From: M3007 sp040080915
Lineage (GTDB): Bacteria > Bacteroidota > Bacteroidia > Chitinophagales > Saprospiraceae
DNA: 6,485 nucleotides
Reading direction: 5' to 3'
Assembly: GCA_040080915.1 (NCBI GenBank)
Contig: JBEBHD010000285.1
Location: forward strand, 1-6,485
The translations under genes were made by a program, and so were the position numbers. This document shows, in pieces, positions 1-4,523 of this stretch. The notes under the pieces were generated by a model. That model searched no databases. It was not told the DNA's origin and saw nothing but the letters and a program-made list of their open reading frames with translations. Within the stretch, counting starts at the first letter, position 1. Every line of letters starts with the position of its first letter.

Positions 1-24
1 GCGCTGTTGTTGTTGTTTTGCCAT
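1..24 (-). CDS. 5' end of an unidentified minus-strand gene (partial)
   Basis: Read on the minus strand, the left edge begins with an ATG at 24-22 followed by codons for A K Q Q Q Q R, running off the window. The glutamine run is encoded by CAA CAA CAA CAG. Eight codons cannot identify a product. Three things support a real start: the polar MAKQQQ-type beginning, an A/T- and C-rich leader without a Shine-Dalgarno site (usual in Bacteroidota), and a TAnnTTTG promoter-like element about 90 bases upstream at 113-120. If real, the gene is divergent from the tryptophanase gene. The reading could still be a chance ATG in non-coding DNA. Confidence 0.4.
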
Positions 25-37
25 TGTGAAAGGTTAA

Positions 38-65
38 AAGGTTTCTGGTTAGAAGGTTTCTGGTT
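38..65. repeat. Short tandem repeat in the leader of the left-edge gene
   Basis: The 13-mer aaggtttctggtt occurs exactly at 38-50 and again at 53-65, a period of 15 bp. A shorter related piece, aaaggtt, lies just before at 29-35. On the minus strand the units read AACCAGAAACCTT and lie 14-41 bases upstream of the ATG at 24, so they would be in the 5' untranslated leader. Function is unknown. Slippage or a protein or RNA binding site are both possible. Confidence 0.65.
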
Positions 66-112
66 TGCCCGCCGTAGCCTTGGCGATGTCGGGCCGTCGG
101 TTTTGCAGGTCG

Positions 113-120
113 CAAAGGTA
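113..120 (-). promoter_or_regulatory. Bacteroidota -7 promoter element (TAnnTTTG) for the left-edge gene
   Basis: The minus strand reads TACCTTTG, an exact match to the Bacteroidota -7 consensus TAnnTTTG. It is followed by C-GACCT-GCAAA, giving a TTTGC/GCAAA symmetry around it. It lies 89 bases upstream of the ATG at 24. No clear -33 TTG box is present at the expected distance, so the assignment rests on the -7 element and its position alone. Confidence 0.35.
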
Positions 121-217
121 GGCAAGTCTCCGGCTTTTGCTGCCTGTTTGAAATTTTCGCGCCAAGATCAACTGCCGTTTTTTGGCGCAGCCTAGTGCCG
201 CGTCCGGCCAATAGTGA

Positions 218-226
218 CTGTTTGGG
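218..226 (+). repeat. Target-site duplication, left copy (9 bp)
   Basis: The 9-mer ctgtttggg here is repeated exactly at 320-328. The two copies abut the two ends of the 93-bp element (227-319), and identity stops on both sides (217 a versus 319 g; 227 c versus 329 a). This is the pattern left by transposase-mediated insertion with a 9-bp stagger. Confidence 0.75.
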
Positions 227-319
227 CACACTACTGGACATTTTTGGAACGAGACCTTCCAGGTTTGCGAAACCCTGGAAGGTCTGGAAGCCCGGAAAAC
301 AGAAATGTCCAGTAGTGTG
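227..319. mobile_element. 93-bp MITE-like non-autonomous insertion
   Basis: The element begins with CACACTACTGGACATTT (227-243) and ends with its exact reverse complement AAATGTCCAGTAGTGTG (303-319): 17-bp perfect terminal inverted repeats. It is flanked directly by 9-bp direct repeats ctgtttggg (218-226 and 320-328). It encodes no transposase and has a nested hairpin at 252-285. Size, ends and target duplication fit a miniature inverted-repeat transposable element mobilised by an insertion sequence elsewhere in the genome. I cannot name the family. A 9-bp duplication occurs in several IS families. It has inserted between the divergent left-edge and tryptophanase genes, so it could influence either one, for example by transcript termination through its stem-loop. 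Confidence 0.75.
252..285. repeat. Hairpin nested inside the mobile element
   Basis: agaccttccagg (252-263) is the exact reverse complement of cctggaaggtct (274-285), a 12-bp perfect stem. The 10-base loop tttgcgaaac itself has TTT/AAA symmetry. The hairpin axis (268.5) is off-centre relative to the element axis (273): the spacer to the terminal repeats is 8 bases on the left and 17 on the right. The hairpin is therefore a separate structural unit, not simply the inner part of one long palindrome. It resembles dispersed extragenic palindromes. No T-tract follows it, so a classical terminator is not evident. Confidence 0.65.
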
Positions 320-328
320 CTGTTTGGG
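320..328 (+). repeat. Target-site duplication, right copy (9 bp)
   Basis: Exact second copy of ctgtttggg, adjoining the right end of the 93-bp element. Together with the copy at 218-226 it defines the insertion boundaries. Element plus one duplication is 102 bp. Confidence 0.75.
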
Positions 329-432
329 ATGCCCATCGTTGCCGGGCCGATGCCGCCCCGGATGACGCAAATCACCCCGGCCTCTGAAGTTTGCCTGCCT
401 GCGGCAGTGGCCCCTCGCCGGACTTTTGCCGG

Positions 433-1809
433 ATGGAATTCAAGACGATCATCGAACCGTTTCGCATCAAGTCCGTAGAGCCGATCCGCATGACCACGGC
501 GGCAGAGCGGGCGCATTATTTGCGCGGAGCGCACTTCAACCCCTTCCTGCTGCCGTCCGACAAAGTATTGATTGACCTGCTGACGGACTCCGGCACGTCG
601 GCCATGAGCAGCCGCCAATGGGCCGCTATGATGCTCGGCGACGAGTCGTACGCCGGGGCCAAAAGTTGGGAGCGGTTTTTTGCCGAAATAAACGACCTGA
701 CGGGCATGCCGCACATCCTGCCCACACACCAGGGCCGCGCGGCGGAGCGCATCCTGTACGGGCACCTCGGCGGCAAGGGCAAGTTCTTTTTCAGCAACAC
801 CCACTTCGACACCACGCGGGCCAACATCGAGTTTCCGGGCGGCACGGCCATTGACCTGCCTTGTCCGGAGGCCAGGCACTATGACTCGCCGGTGCCGTTC
901 AAGGGCAACATAGACACGGAAAAACTGGAAGAGCAAATCCGTTTGGTGGGGGCCTCTCATGTGGCCGCTGTTATCCTGACCGTGACCAACAACAGCGGCG
1001 GCGGCCAGCCTGTGAGCATGGCCAACGCCCGTGAAGTGGCGGGTATTTGCAAGCGGCACCAAGTTCCTTTCGTGCTCGATTGTTGCCGCATCGCCGAAAA
1101 CGCCTACTTCGTACGGCACAACGAGCCGGCGTGTGCCCACTTGTCGTACCGCGAGATAGCCCGACAGATGTTCGACCTGGCCGATGCCGCCGTAATGAGC
1201 ATCAAAAAAGATGGCCTCGTCAACATGGGCGGTTTCCTCGCCCTGCGCGACCGCACCCTGTCCGATGCCTGCACCAACCTGCTCATCATCACGGAGGGCT
1301 TCGCCACCTACGGCGGCCTGTCGGGGCGCGACATGGAGGCCATTGCAGTTGGCCTTGAGGAGGTTTTTGAGGCCGATTATCTGCATTACCGCATCCGCAG
1401 CACGGCCTATCTGGGCGAACGCATTCGGGCACGGGGCGTGCCGGTGCTGTTTCCTATCGGTGGGCACGCCGTGTACGTGGATGCCGGGGGGCTGTATCCG
1501 CACATTCCGCCACAGGCCTTCCCCGGACAGGCCCTCGTGTGCGACCTGTACGAAGTGGGCGGTATCCGCTCGGTAGAAGTAGGCTCGGTCATGTTCGGGA
1601 AGTACACTGCCGACGGGGCTTTTGTGCCCGCGCAGCAGGAATTAGTGCGATTGGCCCTGCCGCGCCGGGTGTACACCCAGAGCCACCTCGATTATGTGAT
1701 CGAGGTTTTTGAAGAAATTATGCGCCGCCGGGAGGCCGCCCGAGGGTTTCGCATCGTGTACGAACCGCCGTTTTTGCGGCATTTCACGGCGCATTTTGAG
1801 CGGCTGTGA
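433..1809 (+). CDS. tnaA: Tryptophanase (L-tryptophan indole-lyase), PLP-dependent
   Basis: The 458-residue product belongs to the beta-eliminating lyase family (tryptophanase and tyrosine phenol-lyase), close to the usual length of about 456-471. It should cleave L-tryptophan to indole, pyruvate and ammonia in the cytoplasm. Visible landmarks are EPFRIKSVEP near the N-terminus, GDESYAG with Tyr73, PTHQGR (97-102), D216-x-x-R219 that binds the PLP ring, and SIKKDG with Lys259 as the expected Schiff-base lysine. Two positions separate the subfamilies. The phenol-recognising Arg381 of tyrosine phenol-lyase is Val383 here (SVEVGS), and its Phe448 is His450 (LRHFTA), matching His463 of E. coli TnaA. 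Both favour tryptophanase, although GLSGRDMEA resembles tyrosine phenol-lyase. ATG 433 is chosen because MEFKTIIEPFRI aligns with the family N-terminus; a TTG at 391 would add 14 unrelated residues. There is no clear Shine-Dalgarno site or tnaC-like leader, and no permease gene adjoins it. Assignments rest on recalled family sequences. Confidence 0.93.
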   Translation: MEFKTIIEPFRIKSVEPIRMTTAAERAHYLRGAHFNPFLLPSDKVLIDLLTDSGTSAMSSRQWAAMMLGDESYAGAKSWERFFAEINDLTGMPHILPTHQGRAAERILYGHLGGKGKFFFSNTHFDTTRANIEFPGGTAIDLPCPEARHYDSPVPFKGNIDTEKLEEQIRLVGASHVAAVILTVTNNSGGGQPVSMANAREVAGICKRHQVPFVLDCCRIAENAYFVRHNEPACAHLSYREIARQMFDLADAAVMSIKKDGLVNMGGFLALRDRTLSDACTNLLIITEGFATYGGLSGRDMEAIAVGLEEVFEADYLHYRIRSTAYLGERIRARGVPVLFPIGGHAVYVDAGGLYPHIPPQAFPGQALVCDLYEVGGIRSVEVGSVMFGKYTADGAFVPAQQELVRLALPRRVYTQSHLDYVIEVFEEIMRRREAARGFRIVYEPPFLRHFTAHFERL

Positions 1810-1816
1810 CACGCGG

Positions 1817-2983
1817 TTAACCCGCCGGAATTGCCGACAGATGTTTCCAGCCTATTACTTTTGCCAGGCTCCTGTCTTGGACTTCGTCGCCTCCGTATAC
1901 GAGAAAACTATCTGCGGGCGAGACCCCTGCCTGTTTTTGGAAATATTTCAAGCCGTCAAAAAAATCGCTGTTGATCGTTCGCCCGGACTTGATTTCCACC
2001 GGGACAAGTCGCCCGCCTTTGTCTAATAACAAATCAATTTCATGCACCCCGGCTGCACTCCAGAAGTATTGGCGGGACGGGAGGTTCCGATTGAGGCAAT
2101 TTTTCAGGTGTTCGGTGATGATGAAGTTTTCAAAAAGTGCGCCTTTGGCATAGTGCCTGTTCAGGTCGTCTACTGTCCTGAGGTTCAGAAGGGCACAAGC
2201 CAACCCCGTATCGTAGAAGTACAATTTGGGTGTTTTGACGATGCGTTTGTTGAAATTCTGGTGGTACGGGCGGAGTAGATAGACGATGAAACTGGTTTGC
2301 AAAATACTCAGCCACCGGTTGGCAGTTTGGTAGGAGATGCCGATTTGTGCGCCTATTTCTGAAAGATTTACCAATTGCCCGATACGTCCGGCGCATAGTT
2401 CAAGAAACTGCCGGAATGTGCCCAGGTCGGTTACATTGACGATCTGGCGCAAATCGCGCTCCACGTATGTCTGAATGTAATCCAGAAGCCAGACTGTTGG
2501 TTGGAGGTCAAGGTCGTATATCCTCGGGTAAAAACCTTTTAGCAGATAGTCTTCATACTCGGGAAACGTATAGGCCGTATCCTGCAGCTCTTCGAGCGAA
2601 AACGGCAGCAAGTTGAAAATCGCTACGCGTCCTGCGAGGCTTTGGGATATGCTTTCCATGAGCAACAGGTTTTGCGAACCGGAAAGGATGAACTGCCCGG
2701 CGCGTTTTTCCTGATCTACAATAACCTGAATGTACGAAAGCAAATCAGGAACGTACTGGACCTCATCCAGAATGACCCGTTCGCCAGCACTCCTCAAAAA
2801 GCCCTTGGGATCATCCTTAGCAAACCGGCGCTTTTCAAGGTCTTCCAGATTGATGTATGTGTGCTCTGGAAATATCTGCTGTACCAAGGTGGATTTCCCA
2901 CTTTGGCGCGGACCCGACACGGCTACTACGGGCATTTTGCTTGCAGCTGAAAGTATTGGCTGATGTAGCAATCGCTGAATCAT
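1817..2983 (-). CDS. AAA ATPase with DUF4143 nuclease-like C-terminal domain
   Basis: The 388-residue product is an AAA_14/DUF4143 protein. Landmarks in order are Walker A GPRQSGKST (24-32), Walker B ERVILDEVQ (68-76), a sensor-1-like FILSGSQN (98-105), a possible arginine finger in AGR (117-119), the linker YVERDL (173-178), a winged-helix-like stretch at about 190-240, KLYFYDTGL (253-261), GALFEN (281-286), and a C-terminal EID-x12-EIK pattern (Asp317, Glu330, Lys332) resembling a PD-(D/E)xK nuclease core. The cellular role of this family is poorly understood and no substrate can be inferred. The ATG at 2983 gives the usual MIQRLLHQPI-type start; a longer frame from 3019 would translate the palindrome and is less likely. 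Hand counts of three sampled 60-base lines give 42-50% GC, against 57-70% in two lines of tryptophanase, suggesting separate acquisition. It converges on tryptophanase with 7 bases between stop codons. Confidence 0.9.
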   Translation of the reverse strand: MIQRLLHQPILSAASKMPVVAVSGPRQSGKSTLVQQIFPEHTYINLEDLEKRRFAKDDPKGFLRSAGERVILDEVQYVPDLLSYIQVIVDQEKRAGQFILSGSQNLLLMESISQSLAGRVAIFNLLPFSLEELQDTAYTFPEYEDYLLKGFYPRIYDLDLQPTVWLLDYIQTYVERDLRQIVNVTDLGTFRQFLELCAGRIGQLVNLSEIGAQIGISYQTANRWLSILQTSFIVYLLRPYHQNFNKRIVKTPKLYFYDTGLACALLNLRTVDDLNRHYAKGALFENFIITEHLKNCLNRNLPSRQYFWSAAGVHEIDLLLDKGGRLVPVEIKSGRTINSDFFDGLKYFQKQAGVSPADSFLVYGGDEVQDRSLAKVIGWKHLSAIPAG

Positions 2984-2985
2984 TT

Positions 2986-3020
2986 TTTGCAAATTAGATA
3001 TTTGATGTCTAATCTGCAAA
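2986..3020. promoter_or_regulatory. 35-bp near-perfect palindrome upstream of the ATPase gene
   Basis: Arms TTTGCA-a-ATTAGA (2986-2998) and TCTAAT-c-TGCAAA (3008-3020) are complementary except for one A/C mismatch. Inside them, TA (3000-3001) pairs with AT (3005-3006) across a T-G wobble, leaving a three-base loop. It ends two bases before the ATPase start codon (2983-2981), so it lies in the leader or promoter. A one-mismatch -7-like CACTTTTG is on the minus strand at 3017-3024, overlapping its edge. It could be an operator for a dimeric regulator, an RNA stem-loop affecting ATPase translation, or a terminator for the ferredoxin transcript arriving from the right. The sequence does not decide between these. 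Confidence 0.55.
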
Positions 3021-3079
3021 AGTGCTGTTTTTCGGTTGAATTCAGTCAGCCTCTTTTCAATTTAATTTTGGCTATCCCC

Positions 3080-3382
3080 TCACACATGAAAATCCACCAC
3101 CACTTCCGCCGTCACCGGGTGGCTCTGGCAGGAAAGTATCCAACCTTCCTCGATCTCGTCTGCCGTGAGCGCGTGGTGGCTGTCCATACGCACCTTGCCT
3201 TCCAGCACCTTGGCGCGGCAGGTGACGCACACGCCAGCGTGGCATTTTACAGGCAAGGGCATATCGGTTTCTAAGGCCGCGAGAGGGGCGTTTTCTACAA
3301 TCTGGGTCATGTTTTTCAAAAAAATGCCCGACACTTGCACGTGCAAGCAATTCTCTGCACACGGCTCAACATGAAAAAACAC
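3080..3382 (-). CDS. Small [2Fe-2S] ferredoxin
   Basis: The frame carries the plant-type ferredoxin signature: Cys47-x4-Cys52-x2-Cys55-x29-Cys85 (numbering from ATG 3382), with KCHAGVCVTCRAKVLEG and GWILSCQSHP around the ligands. The region from Cys47 onward resembles the C-terminal ferredoxin domain of PaaE-type oxygenase reductases, but there is no FAD/NAD domain, so it should act as a free cytoplasmic electron carrier for an unseen partner. The start is uncertain. ATG 3310 (MTQIVENAPL, 76 residues) has a good A-rich leader but lacks the first beta strand of the fold. The segment LHVQVSGIFLKN just upstream would supply that strand, so I give the longest frame. TTG 3346 or GTG 3340 are alternatives. 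Starting at 3382 would overlap the divergent DUF1028 gene by 12 bases. The stop is 96 bases before the ATPase start, so co-transcription is possible. Confidence 0.8.
   Translation of the reverse strand: MFFHVEPCAENCLHVQVSGIFLKNMTQIVENAPLAALETDMPLPVKCHAGVCVTCRAKVLEGKVRMDSHHALTADEIEEGWILSCQSHPVTAEVVVDFHV
3334..3347. promoter_or_regulatory. Perfect 14-bp palindrome in the divergent ferredoxin/DUF1028 region
   Basis: CTTGCACGTGCAAG is a perfect self-complementary 14-mer located 23 bases upstream of the DUF1028 start at 3371 and 23 bases upstream of the short-form ferredoxin start at 3310. Its midpoint lies almost exactly midway between those two starts, which suits an operator shared by divergent promoters. 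No clear TAnnTTTG box is seen beside it for either gene. If the ferredoxin starts further upstream, the palindrome is inside or at the edge of its coding sequence and may be incidental. Confidence 0.35.
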
Positions 3383-4378
3383 CTCTCCCTCGCGCTCTTA
3401 CTCTCCCTCCAAACTTTCCTTTCCTTTTCTCAGGACACCTTTTCCATCGTGGCCGTGGACTCCCTGACCGGCGAGGTCGGCAGTGCGGGTGCGTCGTGTA
3501 TCAGCGCGACCAACCTGAAAAATTTTTTCCCAACGTTCGATCCCGACTTCCTCGGCGACCTGCTGCCCGGGCGGGGAGCCATCAACACGCAGGCATCTTA
3601 CCTGCAGCAAAACCAGTTGAACGCCCGTGCGCGTTTGAACGAAGGCATGACCCCGCAAGCAGTGGTGAACTGGCTGGCCGCCAACGATGCTCAAGGCAGC
3701 TCTGCCCAGCGGCAGTACGGCGTGGCCGCTCTGCAAAACGGCACACCCATGGCCGCCGGCTTCACCGGAGCCAATTGCCTCAACGCGAAGGCGCACCGGG
3801 TGGGGCCAAACTACTCGATTCAGGGAAACATCCTGTCCGGTGTCGCTATCCTCGATTCGATGGAAGCCCGCTTCCTCGCCGCCAGCGGCTGCCTCGCCAA
3901 CCGACTCATGGCCGCCATGCAGGGCGCAAACGTGCCCGGTGCCGATTCCCGCTGCCTGAGCAACGGCACCTCGGCCATGTTCGCGTTCATCAAAGTGGCA
4001 GCTCCCGGAGACTCGGTCTCCAACCCTTCCCTTCGGTTGTTCGTGTCATACGATCCCGTAGGCATCGAGCCAATTGATTCTCTGCAAGCCCTGTTCGATA
4101 TCCGGTATGTTTGCGCCAGCGCCGTGGACAATGCGGGCAGCACAGGTATTGCCTTCAGCGTATCGCCCAACCCTTCCTCTGGCGAACTGGCCCTGCGCCT
4201 GCCCGAAGGCCTTGGCCCTGCCCGGCTCGATATTTTTGATGCCCAAGGCCGCTGGCTCCGAACCCTGCCCGTCGTGGCCGACGGCGAACGCTTGGCCGTG
4301 GAAGGGCGCGGCCTGTTATTACTCCGATTGGTGAGCAAAAACGGCCAAACCGGTGTGCGAAGGGTGGTGCTGGAGTGA
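3371..4378 (+). CDS. Secreted DUF1028 (Ntn-hydrolase-like) protein with T9SS sorting domain
   Basis: The 335-residue product starts with a signal peptide (MKK, then a leucine-rich core, ending near FSFSQ, residue 21). A DUF1028 domain follows at about 22-230: DTFSIVAVDSLTGEVGSAGAS at its start, AINTQAS (70-76), YGVAALQNGTPMAAGFTGANC (116-136) and YSIQGNILSG (148-157), all characteristic of the family. DUF1028 is related to N-terminal-nucleophile hydrolases; substrate and activity are not established. The C-terminus from about 262 (SVSPNPSSGEL, then LDIFDAQGRWLRTLP and a final basic VRRVVLE) is a typical type A T9SS sorting domain, so the protein should be exported and released or anchored at the surface. 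ATG 3371 is chosen because it gives the signal peptide directly; a TTG at 3335 would add 12 residues before it. It contains five cysteines (43, 136, 174, 195, 248), compatible with disulfides outside the cytoplasm. Confidence 0.9.
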   Translation: MKKHLSLALLLSLQTFLSFSQDTFSIVAVDSLTGEVGSAGASCISATNLKNFFPTFDPDFLGDLLPGRGAINTQASYLQQNQLNARARLNEGMTPQAVVNWLAANDAQGSSAQRQYGVAALQNGTPMAAGFTGANCLNAKAHRVGPNYSIQGNILSGVAILDSMEARFLAASGCLANRLMAAMQGANVPGADSRCLSNGTSAMFAFIKVAAPGDSVSNPSLRLFVSYDPVGIEPIDSLQALFDIRYVCASAVDNAGSTGIAFSVSPNPSSGELALRLPEGLGPARLDIFDAQGRWLRTLPVVADGERLAVEGRGLLLLRLVSKNGQTGVRRVVLE

Positions 4379-4456
4379 CACAGGCAGGGTAGTTCCATTA
4401 TCGGTTACTAGCTCATAAAACACCAACGTGGCATTACGTCAGGCAGCCGACGATTT

Positions 4457-4486
4457 CCGGCAGGGCAAAACGCCCCTGTGTGCCGG
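4457..4486. other. Imperfect GC-rich stem-loop between the two secreted-protein genes
   Basis: ccggca (4457-4462) is complementary to tgccgg (4481-4486), and gggc (4463-4466) to gccc (4472-4475), with loop and bulge bases between. It lies 78 bases after the DUF1028 stop. No run of T residues follows, so it is not a standard intrinsic terminator, though it may still stop or process the upstream transcript. The rest of the 145-base gap (4379-4523) shows nothing else clear apart from the promoter-like box at 4497-4504. Confidence 0.3.
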
Positions 4487-4496
4487 GCTTTCGCAC

Positions 4497-4504
4497 TAAC
4501 TTCG
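4497..4504 (+). promoter_or_regulatory. Possible -7 element for the large secreted-protein gene
   Basis: TAACTTCG differs from the Bacteroidota TAnnTTTG consensus at one position and lies 19 bases before the ATG at 4524, leaving room for a short leader. No convincing -33 TTG box is present. If correct, this gene is transcribed separately from the DUF1028 gene upstream. Confidence 0.28.
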
Positions 4505-4523
4505 TGGGAAAATCCGATACATT

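Larger units (their letters stand above)
25..432. other. Intergenic region between divergent genes
   Basis: This 408-base stretch separates the minus-strand start at position 24 from the tryptophanase start at 433. It holds a 15-bp-period tandem repeat (38-65), a minus-strand TAnnTTTG element (113-120), a weak 7-bp inverted repeat (159-165 with 182-188) and the 93-bp mobile element with its target duplications (218-328). The part from 329 to 432 shows no recognisable promoter for tryptophanase and no convincing leader peptide. A short frame from 329 overlaps the start of the tryptophanase gene and is probably chance. I see no coding sequence of its own here. Confidence 0.6.

Noticed and set aside
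7..195. A 62-codon plus-strand frame at the left edge
   Set aside because: Its start is a TTG, it overlaps the tandem repeat and the minus-strand promoter-like element, and the product has no recognisable features. The minus-strand ATG at 24 explains this region better.
421..428. GACTTTTG as a -7 promoter element for tryptophanase
   Set aside because: It misses the first consensus base and lies only 4 bases before the ATG, which would require a leaderless transcript; there is no supporting -33 box.
329..478. A possible tnaC-like leader peptide before tryptophanase (ATG 329, 49 codons, one Trp)
   Set aside because: It overlaps the first 46 bases of the tryptophanase gene in another frame, and lacks the spacing and tail of TnaC. 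It is probably chance.
49..1503. A 484-codon open frame on the minus strand, antisense to the tryptophanase gene
   Set aside because: It is almost entirely the shadow of a well-supported tryptophanase gene in GC-rich DNA, has no recognisable domain, and runs through the mobile element, whose 102-bp net length happens to preserve frame.
2984..3019. Twelve-residue N-terminal extension of the ATPase from an ATG at 3019
   Set aside because: The extension is encoded by the palindrome and is absent from the usual start of this family; the ATG at 2983 gives the expected MIQRLL-type beginning.
4457..4486. Intrinsic terminator for the DUF1028 gene
   Set aside because: The stem is interrupted by bulges and followed by ggcttt, not a T-tract, so I list it only as a stem-loop.
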